64,000 bases of DNA from Bugula neritina (Eukaryota > Bryozoa > Gymnolaemata > Cheilostomatida > Bugulidae), in assembly GCA_964035545.1 (NCBI GenBank), contig OZ037771.1, positions 5,388,628 to 5,452,627 of the forward strand, written 5' to 3'. The position numbers and the translations under genes are program-made. The notes below the pieces were generated by a model, which saw nothing but the letters and a program-made list of their open reading frames with translations, was not told the DNA's origin and did not search any database. Numbering within the stretch: the first letter of the stretch is position 1; each line of letters starts with the position of its first letter. Below are positions 23,846-34,178 of the stretch, in pieces.

Positions 23846-24330
23846 CTTTATGTCGAAAGTGGAGATGTGGATCTTTCTGCTGCTTTAGCAATTTGTAGTT
23901 GTGTGATGCTACATACTGCTGGTCGGTACTTGCTACTCGTACAATGTGTTTGTTCAACTATTAATAGTTTTTTTTGTTGGTTAGTTATTAATGCTGATAT
24001 GCTGCTGTCTGGCTGTGATTATGAGTATCAATTTTTTTCCAGTAATGAAGCTCAGTTTTTTTTTATAGTTTACCATTGTATATAATTGCTTTGTAATCAG
24101 CGTTGAATGTTTATGATTAGGGGTATTTTTAATTATTTTTCCAAGTCTCATAATTAGAACAGAATTGTTGCTTTGTGTTGTACTTGCAGCCTGGGATCAT
24201 TTAATACCACTATGATTATCATTGATCGTTATTTATTACTGTGAAACTGTGTATAATAAAAGAAAGGAATGAATAGCAAATGGGTGTGCGAAAAAAGTAT
24301 ATGCCAAAGTCTTGGCAGTTGGGTGCTTCA
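23845..24330 (-). repeat. Repeat pair member, shared with 8876-9350
   Basis: This is the second copy of the Gypsy-B 3' segment. Both copies run from integrase coding sequence into a common non-coding tail that may contain the LTR. Confidence 0.75.
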
Positions 24331-24696
24331 AAGCAGCAGTACCAGTGTATCTATTGACTGCTTCTACACAAACTAACACGTTTCTGTTGCCTTGTATTGT
24401 TTTTCTCAAAGCTTGTAAGTAATCTATGTACCATGTTGAACATGTTTCTTGGATTGGAAGATGCCTAAGTTCAAGAACAAGTTTTTCTGGTGGTCTCTTC
24501 ACCATAGAGTATGTTTGGCAACCTTTGATGAAAATGTCAACATCCGGAGATGTCGACTTTTAGAAAAAAACCATTGTTTAATAGCCGAGACTGGGTGACT
24601 CCTCTATCACCACTTGAAATATTGCTGTAAAAGGCTCAGACAACGTTTTGTTACATTTCCATAAGAACTATTAGTATCAGTTTGAAAGTTTGGGTC
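24236..24696 (-). pseudogene. Gypsy-B integrase fragment (zinc finger and start of core)
   Basis: It reads GDRGVTQSRLL, then DVDIFIKGCQTYSMVKRP, where the second Cys of the usual CxxC is Tyr. Next come LRHLPIQETCSTWYIDYLQA with the first core Asp, NVLVCVEAVNRYTGTAAL and KHPTAKT. Stops and frame changes lie in the first third. The rest of the core is missing. Upstream parts of Gypsy-B resume at 27,032, beyond the nested Gypsy-C. Confidence 0.8.
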
Positions 24697-24701
24697 GTAA
24701 C
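24697..24701. repeat. Target-site duplication (left) of Gypsy-C
   Basis: GTAAC lies immediately outside the left LTR and is repeated exactly at 27,027-27,031 outside the right LTR. Confidence 0.9.
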
Positions 24702-24916
24702 TGTTTTGTGTTTTGATTTCAACTATTGTGAAAAGGAGACACCGTGCTCAAGTTAGTTGCTTAACGGAAAAGGCCGAAGCCGTGATTTATTACCACAATA
24801 TATATACAAGATAATACTAAAATTATTACAATAAGTGAGACAACTTATTATTATGCACAAAAATAGGAAATTAATAAAATAACATTACAAATAAATGGTT
24901 ACATAAATACCCAACA
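24702..24916 (-). repeat. Gypsy-C 3' LTR
   Basis: This 215-bp repeat begins TGTTTTGTG and ends CCCAACA, so it has TG..CA ends on either strand. It is a direct, slightly diverged copy of 26,806-27,026. Shared sequence includes CTCAAGTTAGTTGCTTAACG and GCCGAAGCCGTGATTTATTA. The differences between the LTRs show the insertion is not recent. Confidence 0.92.
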
Positions 24917-24957
24917 TCTCCCACAGAATAGAAAAAGGCTAGTTAGGTACGAATGTT

Positions 24958-25934
24958 TTAGGAGGGCACATAGTCTTCCATCCAACTAGGGGGCTTCCGT
25001 TCTCTGGTTGAACGCCGTAGGTTGTCGCTATGATTGGCGCTCTCGCTGGTTTCAACCTGGGTGCTACTAGCATTTTGTTTAAGATCCTTCGGTGCCTCAG
25101 AACTCACTGGCTCCGTGACGAGAGGTCTGATATCTCGCCGGTTTCTCCGAAAGAGGTTGTTGTTGTGTTGTACGGCATAGGCTCTGCTACTCAATAGTTT
25201 GTTAATTTGCGTCTCCTGCCATTTTTTCCGGTGCTGACTCCAGTCTCGAACCAAACTGGTTGCCCTTCTTTCAGCACTGCCAAATCTCTTGCACCGTCAT
25301 TACATCTCTGCTGTAGTTTTTCATTGTGGCCCTGCTTTTCCCACCAACCTTGGTTGTCCTCTGTTTCTAGCTTGACTGGTAGTACTGACCTGGTGGGCCT
25401 TCCGATGAGTTGCTGAATTGGGCTGGCCGTCAGGCCTTCCTTGGTGGTATTGAGATGTTCTAGCAACGCAAGTTCAGGCTCTTCACATCTGCGGAGTATG
25501 CGTTTGACTATTTTCACAGCAGACTCTGCCTTCCCATTAAACTGAGGATGATACGGAGAGCTGGTGGTGTGTGTGAAATTCCATGATTGGCTAAAAGTAA
25601 AAAACTGGTGTGATGTAAACTGTGGTCCGTTGTCAGTGTGAACCTGTCTGGGTATTCCCAGGCGTCCAAAACAGCGCTTTTTAGAGTTGATTACAGTCTC
25701 TGATGTTTGGTTGTCCAGTCGGTCGTATTCAAGGTAGTCAGTCGTATAGTCAACAATAGTAATATAATGAGTGTGATTGTATTCAAACAAGTCGATTCCT
25801 ACTTTTGTCCAGGGTTGTTGGGGAACTGTGTGGAGTAAAACTGTTTCCTTCTGTTGTCGCGGAGCATCCAGTTGACATTGTCGACAGCTAGCAATATTGT
25901 TTTTGATGTCATTGGTGATGCCAAGCCAAAACAC
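24958..25934 (-). pseudogene. Gypsy-C integrase
   Basis: It begins in the integrase zinc-binding region (MFWLGITNDIKNNI, CRQCQLDAPRQ). The catalytic core has all three acidic residues: VGIDLFEY, VHTDNGPQF and NGKAESAVK. The C-terminal part ends with a basic STRERKPPSWMEDYVPS motif common in Gypsy elements. A single frame break at about 25,195-25,250 separates the 247-codon and 98-codon parts. The last residues end 42 bases before the 3' LTR, as expected for an element without an extra ORF. Confidence 0.9.
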
Positions 25935-25991
25935 TGTGTGGCAAGCACGTCTTAGTGTGGAGTTAATTCCATTATGGCCAGTGTGAAGTAG

Positions 25992-26702
25992 TTAGAGAAA
26001 CTTTCTCTGGAGTGCCTTTGGAATAATGGCTCTTAGTCCTTTGTAAACAATGCCGTTGTCAATAGATAGTTCGTCCTGAAAGTGTTTGTACTTGTCATGA
26101 GTTGTGCAGTGGGCAACATTCCAGTCATGTTTAATAAGGTTTGTCAGTGTCATAAGTTCATTATCCTGTGCAGTAGCAGTCCTGATGTTGTTGATTAAGT
26201 CGTCACAAACAAGAGTATCATTATTTTGAGAGTCAACATGAAAAATGTGTTCTGGTAGTTGTTGATAGTTGCGAGAGTCAAAGTATGGGTTTCTTGAGAG
26301 TAAGTCAGCCGTGATCTGTTCAGCACCCTTTTGCCAAGTTACCTTAATGTTAGGGTATCTTTGTAAGTGAAGAAGCATAGCCTGCAACCTCCGAGATGCC
26401 TTATGAATGGATTTCCTGAAAATAGATACAAGGGGTTTGTGGTCCGTTTGGATAGTGACAGCATGGTGACCAAAGATATACTGGTCAAAGCGTTCAGTGC
26501 CAAACACTATGGCAAGGCACTCAAGCTCTAGTGGTACATAGTTCTGTTCCGACTTTGTTAAACTGCGAGATGCATATGCTACAGGCTTGCCTCCTTTCAT
26601 GAGTGTTGCACTCACACCAGCAATTGAAGCGTCAGTTTGTATAGTTACTGGCTTGTTACAGTCAAAGTATTGTAGAGTTTCCGAGTCAGTAAAATCTTTC
26701 AC
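25992..26702 (-). pseudogene. Gypsy-C RNase H and connection region
   Basis: This is a 236-codon open stretch. It has RNase H signatures in order: IQTDASIAGVSATLMKGGKP, AYASRSLTKSEQNY, LELECLAIVFGTERF, IQTDHKPLVSIF and ADLLSRNPY. Catalytic acidic residues (TDAS, ELE, TDHK) are present. The frame starts abruptly near the 5' end of the element, showing that the RT was deleted. It ends at a TAG just before the integrase zinc-binding region. Confidence 0.88.
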
Positions 26703-26805
26703 TCCTCAGGTAGATTCGGTTCATATGCTAATGGTTTTGGCGCTAATAATTGCTCCATGTTGTTTCAGTGTAATAATAATAGACACGGGGCACCATTTTT
26801 TGTGT

Positions 26806-27026
26806 TGTTTTGTGTTATTATTTCAGCTATCGTGAAAAGAAGAGAAGGTGCTCAAGTTAGTTGCTTAACGGAAGAGGCCGAAGCCGTGATTTATTACTAG
26901 AATATTTATATAAGATAATACTAAAATTATTACAATAAGTGAGACAATTGATTATTATTATTATGCACAAAAATAGTAAATTAATAAAATAACATTACAA
27001 ATAAATGTTTACATAAATACCAAACA
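26806..27026 (-). repeat. Gypsy-C 5' LTR
   Basis: This is the 221-bp partner of the 3' LTR, flanked outside by GTAAC at 27,027-27,031. Six extra bases relative to the other LTR lie in a TTATTATTATTATG run. Confidence 0.92.
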
Positions 27027-27031
27027 GTAAC

Positions 27032-28150
27032 CAACCACAGAAGTTCTTCTGTTGCCATAATTTTTTCACGGATCTAATTTGGAAAGCTTCCGCAGCTGAT
27101 GTCATGTCAATGTCAAATTTTGGTTTCCAAGAATCGAAGTATGACACCAAAATAACTATCTGTCAGCAGATACATCCTGGTTTGTTGGCCTGTGTATCTG
27201 CTCTTGAGCATTGGTTCAAAGGTGTTAAGGACAGTTCTCTCAGCATTTGGGGTAATAGGGTCAAGTGGATTTTCACATTTTTCATTTGATTTGTTAAGGT
27301 GTTGAACTTGAGATAAACCTGATACATCCCTATGCTTTCCAAGATCATTTTTCCGCTGCCTTTTGTGAAACAGCATTTTAGCACCTTAGTTACTTAGTTG
27401 TGGCTCTAGGTTACTCCATTTTCACCCAATTACCCATTTCCCCCATTAAAATGAGAGTTGAAATCATCATTTTTTACATCAATTTTGCTCAATAGAGTTG
27501 ACAACTCTTCTATCACACCCATTGCACAACTTTTTGTTTTCTCCACCTCAAATTTTACCTTCATATCTGGGGCAATGCATACACCTCTTAAGCATCTTAT
27601 AGTGTCCATCCTTAGATAAATTTGAATGTCACTTACTAACTTTTTCGCAACTAAACATCTATTTTTGACTTCTGTTCCGTTTACTTGAGCTTTCATCACA
27701 GCCTCCCTCTAGCAGCTTGCACACTCCATCGAGCACTTTAACGACTTTAGTTGTATACTTATGCAGTTAACAGTCGTGTTAATTACATATATCTTTTCCA
27801 GTGTCTATTAAAGCTCTAATACTATGAATAAACATATTGGCAGTTATATGGTTGCACAAACTTTAGTGCTGTGCAGAGATTGTGTCCGGTTCTTATGCCC
27901 CTTTTTTGCTGTTTCCCAACTTTTTATGGCATTGACGTGCTAAATGCCCTTCTTCACCACAAGTACAGCACAGTTTACTGTCTGCTCAGCAAATTAGAAT
28001 AGCATCTGCTTTTTAAGGAGACAATCGTTGGCAGAGTTCCCTTGCTCACAAGTATAGCAGACCTTTTGTTATCATGTTGCACTCGCTGAAGAGTATTGAG
28101 ACTTTAGTTCTGGCGCTGGCAACCGGTGCACACAAATCCAAATTTTGTAC
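27032..28150 (-). pseudogene. Gypsy-B relic: gag zinc knuckles, protease and CENP segment
   Basis: In - strand order, about 28,090-27,930 reads VCYTCEQGNSANDC, a knuckle with Ser for His, and later CCTCGEEGHLARQC, a proper CX2CX4HX4C knuckle. At about 27,830 RALIDTGKDI is an aspartic-protease active site followed by an early stop. The stretch 27,699-27,430 continues the protease (SDIQIYLRMDTIRCLRG). At 27,376-27,110 is the CENPLDPITPN segment shared with 9.3 kb. Multiple stops and shifts are present. The copy continues beyond Gypsy-C as integrase at 24.7 kb. Confidence 0.75.
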
Positions 28151-29270
28151 TGTAGCGGTTGCTTTTGGCGTCAGTTAAACCATGAAGAAATTCTGCCCTG
28201 AGTGCACACATTAATAATGGCTCAGTACTCTCTTGACCCATTGATAGTGACTAACCTATTTAAGTCTGACAAGTACACATCTTAGGACTCACCTGGCTCT
28301 AGCACTCGTTTCAATTGATTATTTGCCATATAGCCGCTAGTACCAAATACCTCTATCGATGCAGCTTCTAACTCCTTATACTCATTTCTCTTTGTGTTTA
28401 TATGCTGTACATGCAGGTCCATTTGAAAATTGTGGCGAAAAGATCCCGAATTCAAAACTTTCCACTTTTTGGCATCTTACCCGCCAGTTTTCGTTTTTTT
28501 ATTTACTCTGCTATCTCTCCAGGTGTCTTTGAATCTATATATTCAACTATGATATCTCATAACCTTGTGATAGTCATGGTACTGCCGAAATAACTTCTAA
28601 TATTTAGATAAACAACTTTATTAACCGTTTTCAGAAAACAAATATAATACAATAAGGAGAAAGCTTACACAGTAGATAAGAATATCACAACACATTCCCA
28701 TGCACAGAACTTACCTCTGGCATCGATGAAGGCAACTGCACCAATGACATACCCGTGCAAATAAAGATGGAAAAAAGTGAGACACTAAAATTTGTGATCT
28801 CTGTGAAATAGTGTTTCCCACTTTGCTTCTGTTTTCTAGCACACCTTTTTGCTGATGATCAAATTGAAAACAGATCAGCACAGTCCTCATTATTCCAAGC
28901 ATGTGTGTCCTCAGCCGTCGATGCGAAGTAAAGCTTCCATCACAGGAAAAGCACTCCTTATTATTGGGCCCGCCTCAGCTATCAGAACCCGGGTCCCAGT
29001 ACTGGTCCAGTGAGGACGAGTACTTTTTATACATGGCAACCAAAGATCCCCAGTTTCCTCTCGTTGGTAGTCGGTGCCTTGAGAGAAGACAGGATGGCTC
29101 TTTTCTGTCCTTCGTCTAGATCGATGTCAATCATGGTGGCTGGGATCTCTGCAGCATCATCAGCTCCTTCACTAGCCTGAATTTCCAATTTGAAGAGTTC
29201 TCCAACCGAGTGAGAGCTCTGGTAACAGTGTCAGTGACCCTATTGTCGTGTTTGTGTTGCAATCAGCCAC
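28151..29270. other. Unassigned sequence
   Basis: No named gene. On the - strand a coding-like frame (about 29,210-29,035) reads MIDIDLDEGQKRAILSSLK, and a GCCAGAG|GTAAGTTCTG donor-like site lies at about 28,712. These could be relics of an exon or an element. I do not recognise the protein. Confidence 0.3.
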
Positions 29271-29274
29271 TTGC

Positions 29275-29519
29275 ACAACTTGTTATTGTTGTTTACTACT
29301 TGTTTGTAACAACAGGATATTGCAACAGGAAATAATATTCTTTCATATTGTTTAATAATAATGTATGATTGTACACCACCTATATATAAATGGTTTAGTT
29401 TATAAAATAAAATAGTTTAGGTTATAACAGTACCGCTGTGTGTTGCCTCAACTGTAATAGAAGCACTTGCATTGTATATAACGGAAATAACATATACAAT
29501 ACAATATGAATATGAAATT
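29275..29519 (+). promoter_or_regulatory. Probable Gypsy-D 5' LTR and leader
   Basis: A TATATATAAATGG box lies at 29,388-29,400. The sequence ends at a primer-binding-site-like TGGCGACGAGGATG at 29,519-29,532, about 40 bases before the gag ATG. The left LTR boundary (TGTTATTGTTG near 29,280) is a guess, because no 3' LTR is present in the window. Confidence 0.5.
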
Positions 29520-29569
29520 GGCGACGAGGATGTTTTAAGATTTTAACTCTTACATTACAAATATACAGC

Positions 29570-30663
29570 ATGGCTAGTTCATCAGTACCGTCATTTTCTG
29601 AAGGAGGAGTGAAAGTGTTCTTAGAAAGCCTAGATAGCTACTTTGCATTGCAAAAATTCAAGGCTAAGGTGCATGTGCTAATTCTGGGTCCAAGTGCAAA
29701 GCTGTACTTATTAGCTAGAGACCATGCAAATCCAAAAATTCCCTCTGAGATGAGTTACGAGAATGTGCTGGATATTTTGAAGCGACACTTCAAAACTACG
29801 CACAACAGACTGACAGAGAGAGGACAATTACGAAAGATCAGAAGGTCTAACGGGGAGTCTGTCAGTGACTTTGTTGCTAGATTATAGGGTGCTTCAAGAT
29901 ATTGTGAGTTTAATAAGAAGCTCACTGAAAACTTGGTGGAGCAGTTCCGCAGGGTAATAAATGACAGCTTAATAAGGGAAAAGCTAATTGACATGCCATT
30001 TGCTCAGCAAGAAGATTTTGAGGAAGTGATAAGGAAGGCTCAAGAAGTAGAATTAAAAAGAAAGATGAGTGACATTTCTATGAATGACCAACCAGCAGTA
30101 CAAGCAGTATAATGCAAAAAAAAACAAAAAGCTGCCAACATTTAAGCGTCCTATCCATACAGTAAATAATGACAGGAAGTGTTTCAGATGTGGCAAAGCA
30201 GACCACATGGCTAATGACCGGGCATGTCCAGCAAAAGACAAGTAATGTGTAGTGTGTAGCAAACTGAGATATTTTGCTAAAAGCTAGTTTTGCAAAGGTG
30301 TACCGGTAGTTCGAAACGTAATTGAAGAAGCTGCTCAATCACCGCAAATATCAAAGCTAGAAGAGGAGGATGCAACATTAAATGCAACATTAAATCGAGC
30401 AGCAATATACCAATTCCTAAATGCTATGACAGCATTGAAGCTTAAACAATGGAATTCATTGTGGACACTGGGGCTTGCGACAACGTTGTATCTGTCACCA
30501 AGTGCTGCCTACCCAGCTGCCTTCATCATGAAAGGTCCTCCTGCTGGTCCATCGCTGAGCTCGAGTTCTTGTGCTGGCCTCAACGAATCCATCTTCACTT
30601 ATTTCCTTTTAGAGGAGCATCAGCTGTCTGTTGAAGACAGGATCCCACCGCTGCCACCAATGT
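29570..30663 (+). pseudogene. Gypsy-D gag and protease start
   Basis: It starts MASSSVPSFSEGG at 29,570. The capsid-type region (ENVLDILKRHFKTTHNRL, IRRSNGESVSDFVARL) is interrupted by a TAG at 29,885-29,887. It resumes with EFNKKLTENLVEQFRR and ALIREKL-type sequence, and then stops again. Zinc-knuckle residues follow (CFRCGKADHMANDRACP, CVVCSK), with stops between them. A protease active site EFIVDTGACDNVVS lies at about 30,451-30,490. Everything after the protease start is missing; similarity ends near the stop at 30,663. It is on the opposite strand from the other Gypsy lineages. Confidence 0.82.
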
Positions 30664-30729
30664 AATAATTCATGCTTTGAATGCTATTATTCTCCTCATG
30701 AAATTATATAGGTGCGTTTTAGCTGATGT

Positions 30730-30812
30730 GAACACAGTGACTCTCTGCTGAACAAGACTACTTGTAATATGAATACAGTGACTCTTTGTCAAACAAGACT
30801 GCTTGTAATCAA
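30730..30812 (+). repeat. Two-unit tandem duplication (about 41 bp)
   Basis: GAACACAGTGACTCTCTGCT and GAATACAGTGACTCTTTGTC each begin a roughly 41-base unit ending ACTTGTAAT or GCTTGTAAT. The two units are diverged at several positions. Confidence 0.75.
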
Positions 30813-31089
30813 TAAGCAAGAATGTTTCATTTTAGAAGTATTAGACTAGATGGTTTTCAACTTTTCATATTGTTACAGCATGCAGACTTACCTATTGGAA
30901 CATTGGTTAGGAATATTGGCCAAAACTTTATTTTTTCTGTTTCAGTGTGTAAGGTGCTAGCCATTTTATGCTCTTTGCTGCAGATGTGAAATATTTTGGC
31001 AAAATGTGCTAGAGCTCTGGACCTATATGTTGTATTACAGTATAGTGAAGACTAAAAGGTTCCGCTACCAATAAGTGGAAGAATAACAT

Positions 31090-32250
31090 TCGATTCATGA
31101 TGAGGTGAGAATGTGAAAGAGGCTGTCCCGTCCCCACTGATTGAGAAGGTATGCCCATCCTGAAAGACTGAAAGTGATGACAATGAAGCAGCTGTTTCCC
31201 CTAAAGTGAGGTGTCCTTTCTAGCTTCTACTACTAAATATATACTAAAAACATGTTTGTGTTTAGAATAGAAAAGATTCACTTTTTCAAAGTTTTTCACC
31301 GCATGTTATAAGTTGCCTTCTAATGAACCCTTTTCAATTTACTGTAACTCTGCTAATTGTATCCTATCTTCACCTTTACCACAAATTTATTAAATTATAC
31401 ATGTTGCATTATGTATTATTTTAGAAACTTGAAACTCGCGTGATATTTTTTTATGTATGACTGTGTAGGCAGCTTCTAAAGCAGTTATACATATTCTGTA
31501 TCTTGTGGACGGAACTTCACTTACCTTTCTTTCACCATTTGATGTACCCAGTCCACAACTATATAGACCTTTGCAGTCATTTCAGCCCGTCCATCTAGAC
31601 GCATCCCATATCATAAGGCAAGTTGAAAGAACATTTACAGCTTGCAATTGGGTCGTTGATTGTTACTGCATAAATCATAAGATACTTAGCCACATGTGTG
31701 ATTGATGTCATATTCTGTAGATGTAGTTGAAAAATATCTATTTAAAATGAGGTTTGCAAACAGTGCTTTACTCAGCATTGAATTTCCATAGACAATTTAT
31801 TAAAATAAAAATGACAATTCGTTTATGTGTGTTAACTTCATATAATTCAAGTTGAATATTTATTTTTTAAAAGATTGCAACCGTAACATTGTTAGTCCAA
31901 TTATAGTCCACATCTACTCTAAGTATTTTGCTAATAAATGCAGCTCTACGATTTTATATTGTTAGTAAGTATTGCCATGTTATAAGTATTTTATTAACTC
32001 TTCCGTCCTTAAATATAGGTTATGAAGATGACAAATATGGGACTGAGGAGGTTGTGGTGTATACACGAAGCAGTATGACAAACACCAGAGGGACATTGTT
32101 TGAGTCTTCAAATGACGATAGGAGTTGTTATTTGGTACTCAACAGGGCCGTAGCTTTAGTGATATCTGTGAAGGATATAGTAAACTGTATGGGACTAGTG
32201 AACACAGCAATATGTGTATTTTATAGCTCAACTATTGAAACATTTTGATA
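31090..32250 (+). CDS. Unrecognised exon-like segments, possible spliced gene
   Basis: Three + strand stretches look coding. About 31,105-31,146 ends LIEK before GTATGCCC. About 31,470-31,610 follows GACTGTGTAG and reads HILYLVDGTSLTFLSPFDVP and YRPLQSFQPVHLDASHIIR. About 32,018-32,248 follows AAATATAG and reads GYEDDKYGTEEVVVYTRSSM, ending at a TGA. Reading-frame quality is good, but I do not recognise the protein and phases were not all matched. It could be host gene exons or a transposon relic. Confidence 0.3.
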
Positions 32251-32259
32251 ACCTCAGCT

Positions 32260-34178
32260 GTTTAAAAGATGATATATCCAACCTGCTTTTTATAGATTAG
32301 GTATAATGAGTAAATGGGCTGCTCATATTTGTAAAATGAAAGGTTGTGCAGAAGATTTGTTATGTGTGATGGCAGTGAATTTCACTGAGATGTCACTTGT
32401 TTCCTATTCAAATGGTTGAATAACTTTTTCATTTTGCTTTACAAATACACTAGTATATTTACTTATTACCTCTTATGTAAAACTGAATTATTTAAAATAA
32501 ACTTTGAATATGAAATAAAGATGAATGGTTAAAGTGACAACAGAAATATCTAGCTATTTAACACTTCAACAAAATATTTAAAAACCTTGTCTGACACTTG
32601 CAACAAATCCGAAGCACCCTTCAGCCATTCTCTAGCAGTTGTATTAATAGTGTTCTACACATTTGAAAATGTTGGTAAGGCTCATTTAACAGAAATGTAA
32701 GGGCTTTCGTCAAAATCTAACCATATAGTGAAAGTGTTTTTTCAAAAATCTCCATTACTGCACCTAGTTGCTTCTCATGCACATCCCTACATAATATACT
32801 GGTACATAGTTTTGTGAACTACATCAGTGGGGTTTTGTTGTATGCTGAATTACTGGCTCATAACCTAGCTATGAGGTTGAGAGAGAAAACCGAGGAATAG
32901 TAGCGTTCAAATAAGGACTATATTTTATGTCTAATTAAAAGAGCAAAAGATACAATTAATTACAAAAGAGTGCGCATAAAAGCAGTTGCACAGTATACTA
33001 GTCTATCTAATAGATACCCTGAGACTGGGCGCTACTTATAACTAGAGGGTTTGATCTGATTGGCCGGTGGGGTTCGGGGGGGTGGCCGTAATGAGTAGTA
33101 CGGTGCCGCATCTCCATGTGACATTTTACAATGTTAGCCTAGGCACAGTATGTAGAGTTATCATCTCTTGGAACTTTATAATAATTATAATACTCTGCAT
33201 TTTCTACAACAAGTGTTAGTGACATGCTGGTTGAGGAACAATACTTCTCACACCCCTACATACTATGGTAATAATTGAGAAATATTAGCTATGTAAGTGG
33301 ATTCAGCAGTTTGTATGTATAAAACCACAGACTCGCTGATTTTAGCAATTTGCTTCTTTTTAATATCTACTGCATCATGTACATGTAACTAGAAAAGCAA
33401 GGGTAGAACTGAAATATTCTGACTTCATGAGACTTGTTTAGATCGAAATGAAGTTCCCCAACATTAAGAGCCTAAATTCCCGGCAGGTTAAGAACTGTAC
33501 TGAGCTAAACTCTATTTCAACTGACAGATAATTTTGACTTGTGGCAAAGTACTTTTTAAAATAGCCCATCCTTTTACGGTTTTTATTTGCTTATTAGGTT
33601 ACTAAATCTTAATAAGCTTCTTTTGCTAGGGTCAGACACAAAAATGATAAATATTAACCACTAAACCAGACATGATTAAAGCCTGTAGTATATACACACT
33701 GTATTAAATAATCAACTTGCAGTTCACAGGAAAATTATTTCTATTACTCTATAGATATAATAATATATAGAAATACAAATACACAACACTACTTGGTGTA
33801 TAGCTGAAAAGAGTGTTTTTAATATCTAATTTAACAATTATGTAACAGAAACATGTGTAACAGGTTATTCCTTACAATAAAAAGCGATGTAAATGTAACA
33901 CACAACTGAGTGTTTACACTAAATTACATAATGAAAATATTATTGAACGAAAATAGTTGTATTGGTATTGTAAACAAATTTACCTGCCATTGAATAATTA
34001 TTTGCCACACATTATATAAAAACCACATAATTAGCCAATTGTAATTTAAAAGGTCAAACTTTACTGCTATAGCATACATTATGTTTCAGTTCAATAGTCT
34101 GATATTATAGAGAGCCAATATCTGTTAAAGTAGAATTCTGATTTGACCGCTCATTACTATGTGTAATCTTTCAGGTTA
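32260..34178. other. Intergenic sequence, boundary between repeat-rich and gene-rich halves
   Basis: AT-rich with no gene seen. A local G+C-rich patch at about 33,050-33,115 contains GATTGGCCGGTGGGGTTC and a run of G. It may be the edge of an undetected element or a regulatory patch. Confidence 0.45.

Larger units (their letters stand above)
24702..27026 (-). mobile_element. Gypsy-C: internally deleted Ty3/Gypsy element nested in Gypsy-B
   Basis: Paired LTRs, TG..CA ends and a 5-bp duplication (GTAAC) define the element exactly. A primer-binding-site-like sequence, TGGTGCCCCGTGTC on the - strand, lies at 26,782-26,795, ten bases inside the 5' LTR. The internal part is only about 1.9 kb and encodes RNase H and integrase. 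Gag, protease and the reverse transcriptase fingers and palm are absent, so it could move only with help in trans. It interrupts the older Gypsy-B copy. Confidence 0.92.

Noticed and set aside
33050-33115. G+C-rich patch as a CpG island promoter
   Set aside because: Only about 65 bases long and with no gene start nearby; noted as a patch only.
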